Shown: piece after piece, positions 22,785 through 34,479 of the stretch
Layout of the letters: the number at the start of each line of letters is the position of its first letter
Numbering within the stretch: position 1 is the first letter of the stretch
Source of the DNA: Planococcus citri
Lineage: Eukaryota; Arthropoda; Insecta; Hemiptera; Pseudococcidae
DNA: 64,000 nucleotides
Assembly: GCF_950023065.1 (NCBI RefSeq)
Contig: NC_088681.1
Span: 8,742,001 to 8,806,000, forward strand
Direction of reading: 5' to 3'
The notes under the pieces: generated by a model
The model's input: the letters and a program-made list of their open reading frames with translations, nothing else
What the model was told of the DNA's origin: nothing
Database searches by the model: none
Position numbers and translations under genes: made by a program

Positions 22785-25375
22785 TCATATTTCATACCCT
22801 GGTTACTTTTTGGTGAAAGAAGTGGCCTATTTGAGCGATTTTGTAAACCTGGTGACTTTTAGTGAATCTTGGTGACTGATTCACCAGAAGTTACCAGAAT
22901 GTAGAAAAGCACATATCACACCTCAGGAGTAATAAGGTTACCTACATCTCAAAAAAAATAATTAATTTTGTCATTTTTGAATTTTTGGGGTTTGTATGAC
23001 CCCTCCCCCCCTCAACCAAAAATAATACTTTAGGTTGGGTATATGGCCTAACTCAAAATCCCTACAACATTGCAAGTTGTAAGTATGGAGTTAATAAGAG
23101 TACATCTCAAAAAACTCCACCTTTTTTGAGCAAATTTTGTACATACAAAGTGTTAACAAACAGTTTTGATTGTTTTGAATGTTTGTCAGTTAGAAACAGT
23201 CACAAGGAGTGCATTTTTTATTGGTTTGTACCAAATGGAAAAAAAATTAAAATTGATCACTTTTTAGAAAAATGAATTTGCACATCATATGAAATTTTAG
23301 TTTTTTGAGAAAAACTCAAAAACTAATCACTCTAGAAAAAAACTAACGACATTATGTCGATTGGAAATTTAATTCTGTACAACTTTGGTAACATTCAATT
23401 TTTTTGGACACTTCCTTTCGCCTCCACATCAACTTTAATGAAAGGTTATAACTCGAAATATATCCTCTTTAAGATTTTATTTTTCTAAGTGTTCTTATGC
23501 TAAATGAAGGTAGGATACCAGATCTTTAAAATGAGGTGCTGTTCATTCCTCACAATTAATTATAAGTTGATAAAAATGATGAATCATGTTTTCAAAAAAA
23601 AAAAGGAAATCACTCTCCTGTAAAATTTCTCTTTTTTGTGATGTAACCTTAATTACTCCCGAGGTGAAAAATTTCATACCCTGCTTACTTTTTGGTGAAA
23701 GAAGTGGCCTTATTTGAGCAATTCTGTAAGCCTGGTCACTTCTGGTGAATCTTGGTGACTGATTCACCAGAAGTCACCAGAGTTCACCAGAATGTTGAAA
23801 AGTCATATTTCATACCCTGGTGACTTTTTGGTGACAGATCCACCAAGAAGTGGCCTTATTTTGGCGATTTTGAAAACCTTGTGACATCTGGTGAATATTC
23901 ACCTGAAGTCACCAGAATTCACCAGAATGTTGAAAAGTCATATTACAGTGGCGTCGCGATAAGTGAAAATTCAAGGGAAGAAAATTTTTGTTTCACTTAT
24001 CGAGTTTTTCACATACGAAGGTTTCAGTTGGAGAATTTTTTTCTTGGTCAATTTTCATTTATTGAAGTTCAGATAAAAAAAACGAAAAACATGAATTGAA
24101 CAATAAAATTTTCCGATTTTCATTGATCATTTTCAAATTTAAATTGATCAGCCAGTCTTGAAACAGATCACAGGTCATCCATGCCTTCTTGTTCGACACA
24201 TAATCCATTGGGAACGATTTGACTTTAGCAAAACATCGAGGCTCTCTTTCACTTATTGAGGCTGAACGAGTCAGTACCTTTCAGTTAAAGAGGTATTTTC
24301 ACTTATAGAGGTAAATACGATAATTTTGGGATAAATCCTAGTTTCAGTTAACGAGGTAGCCTTTTTTCACTTATTGAGGTTGATTTACACGTAAAATTGG
24401 TCCAAGGTGAAGAGAAGGAGGTTTTTATTTCACTTATTGAGTTTTTTCACATATCGAGGTTTCACTTATCGCGACGCAACTGTATTTCATACCCTGGTGA
24501 CTTTTTGGTGACAGATCCACCAACAAGTGGCCTCCTTCGAGCGATTTTGAAAACCTGGTGACTTCTGATGAATCTTGGTGAATGATTCACCAGAAGTCAC
24601 CAGAATTCACCAGATTGTTGAAAAGTAATATTTCATACCCTGGTTAATTTTTGGTGCAAGAAGTGGCCTTATTTGAGCAATTTTGTAAACCCAGTGACTA
24701 TTAGTGAATCTTGGTGACTGATTCACCAGAAGTCACCTGAATTCACCAGAATGTTGAAAAGTCATATTTCATACCCTGGTGACCTGGTGACAGATCCACC
24801 AAGAAGTGGCCTTATTTGAGCGATTTTGAAAACCTGGTGACTTCTGATGAATCTTGGTGAATGATTCACCAGAAGTCACCAGAATTCACCAGATCGTTGA
24901 AAAGTCATACTATTTCATACCCTGGTGACTTTTTGGTGACAGATCCACTAAGAAGTGGCCTTATTTTGGCGATTTTGAAAACCTTGTGACATCTGGTGAA
25001 TATTTACCTGAAGTCACCAGAATTCACCAGAATATGGAAAAGTCATATTTCATACCCGGGTGATTTTTTGGTGACAGATCCACCAAAAAGTGGCCTTATT
25101 TTGGTGAAATTGAAAACCTTTTGACTTCTGGTGAATTTTGGTGACTGATTCTCCAGGAAGTCACCAGAATTCATCAAAACATTGAGAAGTTACATTTCAT
25201 ACCCTGGTGACTTTTTGGGGACAAATCCACGAAGAAGTGCCCTTATTTTACAAATTTAGAGAACCTGGTGACTTGTGATGAATCTTGGTAAATGGTTCAC
25301 CAGAAATCACCAGAATTCACCAGATCGTTCAAAAGGCATATTTCATACCCTGGTTACTTTTTGGTGGAAGAAGAA
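22785..25375. repeat. Minisatellite/short satellite of TGGTGACTTTTTGGTGACAG type
   Basis: Units of about 145-150 bases run: CATATTTCATACCCTGGTGA, CTTTTTGGTGACAGATCCAC, AAGAAGTGGCCTTATTT, GCGATTTTGAAAACCTGGTG, then CACCAGAAGTCACCAGAATT and GTTGAAAAGTC. Intact or partial units lie at 22.8, 23.7-23.95 and 24.48-25.37 kb. The array is split by unrelated sequence (about 22.92-23.66 kb) and by a TIR element at 23,946-24,482. Confidence 0.88.
23946..24482. mobile_element. 537-bp pogo/Tigger-like MITE with TA target duplication
   Basis: The ends are CAGTGGCGTCGCGATAAGTG on the left and, inverted, CAGTTGCGTCGCGATAAGTG on the right; 24-bp TIRs with one mismatch. TA flanks both sides. The empty site is visible in the host satellite: a neighbouring unit near 24,905 reads CATACTATTTCATACC, matching this site without the insert. 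The CAGT start, TA duplication and ATAAGTGAA words fit Tc1/mariner-superfamily pogo/Tigger elements. Internal TTTCACTTATTGAGGT words repeat several times. It carries no transposase. Confidence 0.85.
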
Positions 25376-25676
25376 GGTGCTTGTGTAGATGTCACTAGAA
25401 AGCAACGGGAAACTACTAGTGGAAGCTCGAAACAACGTCGATTCCCCAGAATAATCGCAGTGGCAATAGGCATTCGCCTCGCCCTGTTAGGGTACCACAA
25501 AAAATGCGATTTCCAATGTCCTGTAAAGGACAAGGAACCACGACGACGACGACACCCACACATGAACCTCGAAACGAATTCAGATAACAAGCCGAATGAA
25601 ATACATACCAATTATCTCAAAAATGAACTATAGGCACAGTTTCACGCCTCTTTAGCCCATAACCTAATTTAATAAA
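25376..25676. other. Unrelated insert at the edge of the satellite, possible coding relic
   Basis: The satellite stops abruptly inside a unit at about 25,376 and is followed by a GC-richer 250-base stretch with CGACGACGACGAC and an open frame to 25,633. No domain is recognised; it could be an exon-derived or transposon-derived scrap. Confidence 0.3.
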
Positions 25677-25852
25677 TCAGAATAGCGGAGATCGAGTATA
25701 AAAATATCAAGTACAAAGTGATCAAAGCTTTTTAATTAGCTTCGCTAAAACGTATAAACGATCTTATTAATTCAAGAATTAGCTGTAATTACAACGGAAA
25801 ATATGAATACAGATAGGTAATGACGCAATAATTATTACATTATTTTCAACAA
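25677..25852 (+). repeat. Right copy of ~165-bp direct repeat pair
   Basis: Partner of 21,252-21,419, roughly 85% alike by eye, same orientation. Confidence 0.8.
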
Positions 25853-27989
25853 GTTGCAATTTTGAAAAAAATGTACTTTTGTCCACTTTTGTACATTTCA
25901 GATAATGGGATTGAAGTTGGTCTGCGACCAACCCAAAAATTATAACTTAGCATTTATCCACTCGAGAAAATGTACTCGGGGCTCGATTCTTGAGAACTTG
26001 CAAGAATTTTGAAATTTCTGCGAACTCTTGAACTAAAAAAAAATCACGCTCGTGACTTTTTCGGCGAGAAGTTTCATTCGCCAAAATAAAAAAAGTAAAA
26101 AACGATAAGTCTACAAGTAGCCTATTCATTGTACAGGTATACCAGACACTTATGTAAACAGATGAAAAACACATCTCGTGGCTCGTACCATTGTCTCTTC
26201 ATCTCGATACACAGTCAATTGACTTTAAAAGCATTCGAAGTACTCGAAAACCGCACGAGGTTTAGTATAAATTTATATTAATCCAGGTACCGTAGAAAAA
26301 AAAAACACTCACACACGCAAATCCGCGAGCAAAATCAACTTTTCAGCTTTTCGCCTTTTCGCCATCGTCGTCGCGTCGATTTCATACCGCAAAATCCATT
26401 CAGCAGAGCTACGCTTATTTACCAATATACCTCGTCTCGAACGATAAATATAAAACAAACAATAAACCGATTTTGCTCTCGAGTGGTAAAATACCGGACT
26501 GGAATCGCTGTCAAAACGTGGTAGAATGAAACTCAGATAACTGGAAATTTTATTTATGCGGTTATAGGTACTACGAGTAGGTATACGAAGGAGGTATAGT
26601 ATAGGTATGTTTTAAATTCAAATGTGGATATGTCAGCTTGGTTATAAGGTAAAAGGTTCACTAACCGCAGACGCGTTCATATTTCTATCGCACATTTATA
26701 CAATCATATAGGTACACTGATTTATATTGTACACAAAAAACTAGTAATTTTAATGAGTGGTCATCCCAAGTTATACAAATACATGTTGTAAAATACGATG
26801 AAATTGAACCCGCGAATGCAAAAGACACGTGGTATAAGGCAGAAGTGAAATTGATGATGTTCTTGGAACTGAAAATTATAATTCAGTCAAAATGAATATC
26901 TATTTGGCTGGTATTTCTTATTTTCTGAACTAATCTGGTTTCTTGGACAATCGCCCCTTTTTTATTAGTAAACTACTTTCTTCAAGATTTTCTGAATGTC
27001 TATACCTACCTAACGTGTCAAAAAATATTTCTTGAAGTCCAATTTTTTTAGTAAAAATTTTCTGATTACGAGTATATTTTTTTCAAATCAAAAGGAAGGC
27101 TTCCGTCAAAGCTCAATTCTCAGCCTGAGAGGAGAGGAGAGCTGGTGGTTGCACGGGGTGCTAAAATTCAATAATTGTATTTAAATAGAAAACTACTTAA
27201 GCTCGGACTCTTTCTATGCAAAATGCAACTTTCGAGAGCTGCCATTTGCAGCAATGAACTCTTCGCCTCAAACCCCCCCTCCCCATCTATTTTCAATTCA
27301 TTCTTGCAATTTATATTCCAGACCGAAATGATGGAGGTCCCAGAACGGCTTCAAGCTATACCCAATTAGACCCGAGAAGTCAAAAGTGGGGTACAAACCT
27401 TTATATTTTTTTACGGTAGATACATATTTTTCAAGAAGAATGTTTTTTTTTTTCAAAAATAATCACTGAAGAAAATTTTGGATTTTGAATAGCACATTTT
27501 TTTTTTTTTTTTTTGAAAGAATCACAAAGATGTCAAATCCGAATTTACAGGTGCTGAATTTCGTTTTCAATTTCACCCTCCCCACCTACAGCATATTTTC
27601 ACCGAGGCTCTAGAATGGTTTGAAACGATTAGCAATCGACTCGGAAAGTCGAAAAAAGCTAATAAACCAAACAGCTTTTCAAAGCCCATTTTGTAAGATT
27701 TTGATTTTTTTTCTCATTCTTCATCCAAATACGAATTTTTAAAAATTCGCCAAAAAGCTACAAACGTAGATATTTTAGCACCTGAAAAGTTATTGAGCAT
27801 ATCAAAATGTAGACAGCTTTAGCTGTGTTTACAATGTCAAATATCTACCTAGATATTAATTATAACATATTAACATAGTGCTGCTGGAGGGGAAATAAAG
27901 TGAATTGAAAATACAGATAGGTAATTAAATTATACAAATTGTTCAGAAGTACATACTCTTTTGTGAGAATAATATGTTTGAAATGAGAC
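25853..27989. other. No gene seen
   Basis: Moderately CpG-rich patch near 26.2-26.5 kb with TATAAATTTATATT at about 26,269, otherwise AT-rich with T runs. A segment near 27.6-27.8 kb resembles the fold-back family of 16.4-18.2 kb. No coding evidence. Confidence 0.45.
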
Positions 27990-28520
27990 AAATTGTCAGG
28001 TCTTTTTGGGATTTTGGCAACAAGAAAAAAACACAGCCTTACTCACAATTTTGACAAAAAAATGGGTCCTTTTTACAGTTTTTACAAAAAATTTTGGATT
28101 AGCCGCGACTTTTTACTGTAAGATTCTTTGGTAAGTTTAATGTAGGTAAGTATCTAGGTATGTAAATATTTGTAAACGCAAAACATTTAAAAAAAGTAAG
28201 TTTAGGTATCTGAAAATTTTGACCAAAAAAAACGCTTCGTACAATTTTGGCAAAAAACAAAACTTTTTGACAATTTTGACAAAAAATGGACCTTTTTTAC
28301 TGTTCTTACAAAAATGTTGGATTTTTGTCAATTTTGGCAACAAAAAAAGGATAAGATTCTTTGGTTATTTTGATGTAAGTATGTACCTACCTAATGAAAT
28401 TTTGACCAAAAAAAAAAAAAAAAAAAAAAAAAAACAGTAAGATTTTCTGAAAATTTTGACCGAAAAAAAGATGTTTAGCAATATTGGCAAAAAACAAAGC
28501 TTTTTGGCAATTTGGATAAA
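27990..28520. repeat. GGCAAAAA-type repeat, third block
   Basis: Units such as ACAATTTTGACAAAAAATGG and CAATTTTGGCAAAAAACAAA, plus a 26-base A run near 28,410. A longer sub-repeat (GATTCTTTGGT..TTTGATGTA..) appears at 28,120 and 28,355. Confidence 0.75.
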
Positions 28521-28530
28521 ACTAAGTAAG

Positions 28531-29056
28531 TACCCATACAACAATTGTTGACGTCGAACATTTACATCGACTACAGTTTTTTTCCAACATGATGATGGAA
28601 AAGTGACCAATAAGTTATTTACTTAATAGGAATTTTCTGTCCGTAAAGAAGCCAGGTTAATGAAAATTTTCGAAATTTTCTCATTATTTCTGATACCTCG
28701 ACATGTGATGTTGACATGTTGATGTAAAATTCGATGCTCAAAGTTTACATCCACAACTATGTTGACCAATTTTTCAGAATTAAAATTTCTGTTCCAGTTT
28801 TTAAAAGCTCAGTAAACATTTGAAAAGATGTCGATCCATCCACATCCGTCACATTTGGACTCAACATGTCGATGTAAATTTCGACCCTGAGTCGAGCCAA
28901 TTGTAGACATAAATGCCGATCAACATTAGTTGACAATTACATCAACAATTGGCTCGACACAGTCGTAATTCACATTGACATGTGGCATCCAAAAGTGATG
29001 GATGTGGATGGGTTGACATTCACATCGGAATTAGCATGGTCATTGTTGTAAGGGTA
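28531..29056. mobile_element. 526-bp MITE, TA-flanked, CCCWTACAACAAT ends
   Basis: The left end TACCCATACAACAAT and right end ATTGTTGTAAGGGTA are inverted repeats with one mismatch, with TA at each boundary. The interior shows further imperfect inverted symmetry around GTTGACAATTACATCAACAA and GGCTCGACACAG. The size and TA duplication fit a Tc1/mariner-type MITE. It abuts a copia remnant on the right. Confidence 0.78.
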
Positions 29057-29079
29057 GTTCTTTTTTATAGTTTTCACAA

Positions 29080-29474
29080 CGCGTCTACTAACCAGATCAG
29101 TTGGTGAGCTGATTTCTGGTGATGTTTGCGGGCCATTTGATCACCCCTTTGGTGGTCACAGATATCTGATCATAATCAAAGATCACTTTTCGCATTATTG
29201 TCATTCGCTCATCAAGAAGGAGAAATCAGCAGCCATAGTACATATCTTGTTGTATTCAAAAGGTACTTTCCGAAGCTCATACTCAAGGTCATCGTGTGTT
29301 AGAATTTCTACCTTATAACGGAGGCAAGTTTGATACCGAAGTGGTACGTTCAGTGTTACAAGATTTTAGTGTTCAACAATGACTAACCACACCATACACT
29401 CTAGAGCAAAACAGTTCTGTCCAATGTGAAAACAGAACAATTATTGAGATGGCGCAAACATGATTCCAGTACAT
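29080..29474 (+). pseudogene. Ty1/copia integrase remnant, left part
   Basis: Reads GELISGDVCGPFDHPFGGHR, YLIIIKDHFSHY, then after a frame change NGGKFDTEVVRSVLQDFS and ENRTIIEMAQT. This is the order of the copia integrase core (GD..GP, the D.FS, NGGEF, and N..I.EMA motifs). At least one frameshift and two stops break it. Confidence 0.8.
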
Positions 29475-30955
29475 TTCCCCGAATCAATTCCCCCAAATAC
29501 GTTTTTGCCCGACTACCAAAATCCCGAATAATAAAATCCCGAATCAATTATCCCAAATGCCTTATTTTGTTCTGTTTTATGATCCCAAATGCCGCAATCT
29601 CGAATTATAAATCCTAAGTACGGTAAAATCTTCAGTGGATTATGATCTTTTAATTTTTCTCTGTCATGGTGATAAATAAGGTACAGTCTTAATACTGAGT
29701 CGTGAGGTAACGAGAGAGTATTCAGATTGGTGTGATTGCTAGCTAGCCACACTAAGTATACAGCAATTGGGATTAACACAGAGAGCTATATACTTAATGG
29801 GTTCCCTAACTCGTAATATTAATCAGCCACTGCTAATTGAATAGTACTTACTCCGGCTAGGTGTGCGAGTAGAGAACCGAATCACGAATATTTATCATAG
29901 AAGAAGTTACGAGGAATAAATACGCGATTATTTACTCGAACTTGTATTACACAAATAAAATACAATTGCAAATACGAGTATTACAAAGGAAAAAGACTTA
30001 AACACAATTAACTTAATCTAAATAATATTTAAAACTACAAATGAAAACCTTTAACCTAGGGCCTGAGCTCTCCTGTATTTTAGGGTACTTTTAACTTGTC
30101 AATTCGCGACTCTTGTCGTTGTAGAACTGCGACGAGTTTAGGTTGCTAACCTTGACCACGCCTATTGTTACCAGATTGGTAAAGGGTTGACATACGAGTA
30201 TGCTACTATCGACAAATATACATATTGGTAGTGGCTTTAAGGCATATACTTCCTGCTCTAACAATGGGAAATGGTGAATGTTTTTACATCTTTTCTATCC
30301 ACACCAAGATTACTTTTGATCAGAGTCAAAAAATTGTGAAAAAAATTCAAAAACTGTCCCATATGTGAGAAAAAAAAGTCCTAGCAATTTTTAAACAAGA
30401 AAACCGCTTCTAAATGCATCATATTCAGGAGGGGTGGGGGAGCAGTATGATAAAAATTGAAAATTTAGAATGATGGGGTGAAGTGATGGAGATGCGCATT
30501 TTTCATTGTGAGTTATGAATGATCCAAAAAATTGAAAAAATGTATTCAAATTTGAAAATTATTGAAGTTTTTAATGAATTTGATAGATAAAAAAAGAAAG
30601 AGCGTGATAAAACCCAAAAACATGGTCTTTCTCTAACTCAATTTTTTCTAATTCAATAAATCTACCCAAGAAACAAGATGTTGAGAGGGGGTGGAGGAAG
30701 AGGGTAACGCCACGTCGTCAGTTCAATCAATTATTAATGATCCAAAAAATCCAAAAAAAAAAAATACTACTGATGTATGAAAATTTTTTTAAATTTTCGA
30801 TACGTCTTTTAAGTATACTGAAAATTCTTAGATATTTTGTCAAACTTTTGTCATTTGGGGAAATGATGTTCAGGTATATGGATTTGGGAAAATATTTTTC
30901 AGGTGTTCGGCAGACGGAATTTTAGTTTTTGGGTTGATGGATTCACTGAAATGTG
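29475..30955. mobile_element. 1.5-kb insertion splitting the copia integrase
   Basis: The copia reading breaks after EMAQT and resumes 1.5 kb later at the residues expected next, so this segment arrived later. It has no coding content. The left 140 bases repeat ATCCCGAAT/ATCCCAAAT words. A sub-part ending CTGCTCTAACA at 30,264 could be an inverted LTR end (TGTTAGAGCAG on the minus strand), but no certain partner end was found. Confidence 0.5.
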
Positions 30956-31315
30956 TTAATCCAGATTACTTGTTTCCAGTATTGATCTGGGCAGAACACT
31001 TCACCACTGCTGCCTATTTGCTAAATTGAGTAGGCAAATCATGGATAAATGGCACAACTCCTTACAAATTGTGGTTTGGCAAACTACCTTGAGTAAAGCA
31101 TCTGAGAATTGTTAGTTCCAAGTGCTACATCCACGGACCTATCCAGCTACATTAAAAGATGGATAAAAAGGTACTTGTTGGTTATCTTGTTGGATATGAT
31201 GGTGACGAGCGATATTGAGTCTACGCTCCAGAGAAACGTAATGTTGTTTGTTTGAGAAACGTCACTTTCAACAAAAGACTTCAAGATTGTGAAGAACACG
31301 TTACGTTACCAATCA
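30956..31315 (+). pseudogene. Ty1/copia integrase remnant, right part
   Basis: Reads IWAEHFTTAAYLLN, then TPYKLWFGKLP, CYIHGPI and VLVGYDGDERY, with several stops. This is the C-terminal integrase region of copia Pol (WAEA..TAAYL.NR, TPYELW.GKKP, LVGYD). It joins seamlessly with 29,080-29,474 once the insert is ignored. Confidence 0.8.
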
Positions 31316-31319
31316 ACAA

Positions 31320-31612
31320 AAACGAGAATTTCTTGTCAATTTTTGGAAAGCAAGAATTTTTGACAACTTTGATCTAAAAGCATTACAGTCTCACCAAAAA
31401 AGAACTTCTTGGCAATCATTATTGGCAAAAAAAATGATACTTTTTCGCAGCATTCCTTGCAAATGGAACACTATACTTTCAATTTTTCGGTTAAAAAGTG
31501 AGCCTTTTTGGCATTTTTTTGTAAATAAGCAGGATTTTTGAGTAATTTTTAGAAAAAAGTTGGGCTTTTTTGACATTTTTTGCAAAACAGCAACAGTGTT
31601 TAGCAAGAATGG
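31320..31612. repeat. GGCAAAAA-type repeat, fourth block
   Basis: Begins directly where the copia remnant ends, with TTGTCAATTTTTGGAAAGCA then TTGGCAAAAAAAATGATACT and similar units. Confidence 0.7.
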
Positions 31613-31639
31613 TAAAATTTGTGTTTTAAATATCTACTA

Positions 31640-32215
31640 TTCACGCTGATACATCAAAATATATAATTTCTGAAACTGGGAATATATTTTGGAATGCAGT
31701 GGTCCTAATTTTGTGCTTATTATTTTGAATTACAATAAATCGAGAAAAATGTCCAAAAACGTATATTTTTTATTTTTAAAGTTTCCAATTGACCATAAGA
31801 TTGGCGCCAGTGCATTCCAAAATATTTCCAAAGTTTCAGGAATGATATCTTCGATGTTTCAATCTAATTAATGTGAAATATTTCAGAAGAGAGAAAATTT
31901 TCAAAACACAAATTTTACCCAAAAATAAACAATCAGCAAATTTTTAATCGCTCAGGTGAGCCCTAAAATGGGTCTTGGATTTTGGTGACAATGACGTAGG
32001 TTGATGCAGAATCTCAAATATCATCTCTTGGAACTGCACCAATTTTTTCCAAAACAGGTTAGGTAGAGGCTAGAGCCAAAAAACTACAATTTTTTCAAAA
32101 GGTATCTCTTTTTTGAAGACCCATATCTCCTCTCCAAGAGCACCTCCAGAGATAAAATTTATTCTGAGTGTTTTTCAACTCCAAAATAAATGAAGGTCTC
32201 CAGTGAATTTGGTCA
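31640..32215 (+). repeat. Dispersed ~570-bp repeat, copy 1
   Basis: Collinear with 40,210-40,760. Shared anchors in order: ATTTCTGAAAC, TATTTTGGAATRCAGT, TTCGATGTTTCA, GCAAATTTT, GACAATGRC-like, TTGGAACTG and GAAGAC near the end. It contains an internal inverted word pair (TTTTGGAATGCAGTGG and CCAGTGCATTCCAAAA). Confidence 0.75.
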
Positions 32216-32563
32216 AAATCCTACAACAACATACCAAGTGCATCCATATCATATAGATAGCACAATATGAGGATCCATCTACCTTCTCCTTACACACAAC
32301 CCACTGCAACCAACCATACATTCGCTCACACGATCACAACCTGTTGCCTTCTGTATACTCTACCAACTTCGAGCTATCACGTATGTACTTTCAAGTTGCA
32401 TCAAGTCGTACACAACACACATCTCGCATCTCGCAGCACATTCTACCTGCTCTCAGCATCGTCTGCGTCCCCATCCTGCCCACCTGTTCGGTGTTGGGAA
32501 TGCACAATGCACGGTGCACGGGTGTAGAAGCCGCGATCACAGCTCGAGTCGAAGCTCGCAGTC

Positions 32564-32596
32564 AGTTAACGCTTATCGATCGTTGGATTTCGACCT
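32564..32596 (+). promoter_or_regulatory. Possible Inr + DPE promoter in a CpG-rich patch
   Basis: TCAGTT (A at 32,564) resembles the arthropod initiator, and CGACCT at +28 matches four of five DPE positions. It sits in the most CpG-rich non-repetitive patch of its area (32.5-32.7 kb). It may be an upstream promoter of the GRXCR-like gene, of a non-coding RNA, or chance; no downstream coding exon is visible nearby. Confidence 0.3.
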
Positions 32597-32599
32597 GTA

Positions 32600-34475
32600 G
32601 TGCGTGGCGGTGGTTTCTTTCTCTCCAACAAACTCGTCGCGGGTTTAAACCGGTCTTTCGGCGCGGATACCGACCAAGACGCGATCGATCGATGTGATTA
32701 TTTTTATTATTATTTTTTTCAATAAAATTCTCGTATATCTACTTTCGTATCTTGTATAATAAGTTTCGCGATTTTTTTCAATACTCGTCGAGTGCATTAA
32801 TAATATTGTGGTGTGCATTTTATTCTTTAAATTGATAATATACAAATAAAATTGACCAAATTATTGCGGTGTGTATTCGCGTTTCAACTACCTTCGAAGA
32901 GTTTTGATACTGTAGTGATAAGAGAATACACTACCTATACTTCGCATGTAAGAAAGAATATACCTACAACATCAACCTCGTGTTCCATCAATCAACAGTG
33001 TGACATTTTCGCAAAGGTTCGTGCTCGTATGTACATTACATTACACAAAGATATAACACAATTCAAACCATCTACCTACATACGTTCTCTATACAATGCT
33101 ATTAAATGTTATCAATCAAAACTCCAATCTATCGATGAGTCTGTGAACCGAGAGCTCTCGTACTTATTCGTCAGTCCTACGTAAACGTTCTTCATCTCAA
33201 CTTGAACGTAGTAGTTCGAACTCGTGATAATCAATATTGATCTTTGAACTACCAAAAAAAAAAAAAACCAAGCAGCAGCACACTAAAGAAAGAAAAAGAA
33301 ATACCGAAGAGAAAGTTACCTCACGTACAATTTTGTATATATGTATGTACAAGTATTCGATTTCTTTAATCGAATTTACCTACTTTGTACACATCTGCAA
33401 TAGGTACATAAGTAGATGATGGTGATGAAGTAATAAATTGGAAATTTTTTTTCCTCCGGTGTGTCTTTACGTATTCTTCGAAAATATAAGGGATTTTACT
33501 CGAGTAATGTAAAACTTGAGCCATATACCTACTAAGAAGGATTACCAGAAAGATATACGTATATAGAGATACTCGTGTGCTGTAGGTACGAGATGTACAT
33601 CATTGAATTAGATATAGGTGTATGTACTCATCGTACTTTGCACAATGTTTGTACTTTTTTTTCTTCTCTCGTGTGTGATAACTTGATAAGTTCATATAAG
33701 TGAAATTCGAGTAACGCTCATTTTGCCATTTTCTCGAAACTAGATGATTTCGAAGATTATTTTTCACATATCTCTTCGTTTCGATAACAATTTTCTTTCT
33801 AAGGTAGTTTGAAAATTTATATGAAATAGGATTCTGTGCTTTTTGAAAATACATACGAGTAGCTTTGGTGTTAATTTCGAGAGACTGAGGTTGTTTTTCA
33901 GATAAGGTAACTGTATTTATGATGTTGTGTTGATTTTCGATGTTTTTTTTTTCTATTAAATTGGCTGGAATGGGATGAGATTTTGCTCAAATCCCGAACA
34001 AAATTCGTCATTTTTCAATTTCGTGTGTAAACTTTGGAAATTATGAATTTTTAAATTATTTATTTCGTTTACCTATAGTTAAAAAACAGAAGATTCGAGT
34101 GCTTCATCTTGAGATTGAGACGTCGAAAGATAAAAATAGCCACAAGAAAATATCATTTCAACTCTCCTCCCCTCTTTCCTATTTTCGAGAGAGAGGATTT
34201 AAGAAGCTGACAGTTGGCAAAATATTGAAAAAAAATTGAAGTCTGTATTGAAAAAAAAAAGCAGAAAAGAAAAATTAAAAATCGAATTAAAGATCACAAT
34301 AGTGAAAAAATCAATCTGATTGGAAAGTACAAAAAAAACATTTGTAAACAAAGTATAAATTTTGGAATACTTCTTAAAAAATTCAAAAATACAAAAAATC
34401 TGTAAAGGGCAATCTTTAAACTTTCTCATAAAAATAATTTTTTTTGAGCAAATTGAATCGATTTAAATAATTTTG
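32600..34475. other. Unique sequence, no coding gene seen
   Basis: Non-repetitive, with several possible splice donors (for example ATAG|GTACAT near 33,402). It could be 5' UTR or a non-coding transcript. Short frames are not recognised. Confidence 0.4.
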
Positions 34476-34479
34476 TCAA

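Noticed and set aside
25292..25633. 113-codon frame starting in the satellite
   Set aside because: The first third is satellite sequence and the rest has no recognised domain; noted only as an unexplained insert.
29798..30269. Solo LTR on the minus strand (TGTTAGAGCAGG start, CCCAT repeats at both sides)
   Set aside because: The opposite end would be AA rather than CA and a 5-base match is likely by chance; kept only as part of the unclassified 1.5-kb insertion.
32267..32697. 86- and 117-codon overlapping frames near the CpG patch
   Set aside because: Low complexity, mutually overlapping, no domain; more likely promoter or 5' UTR sequence.
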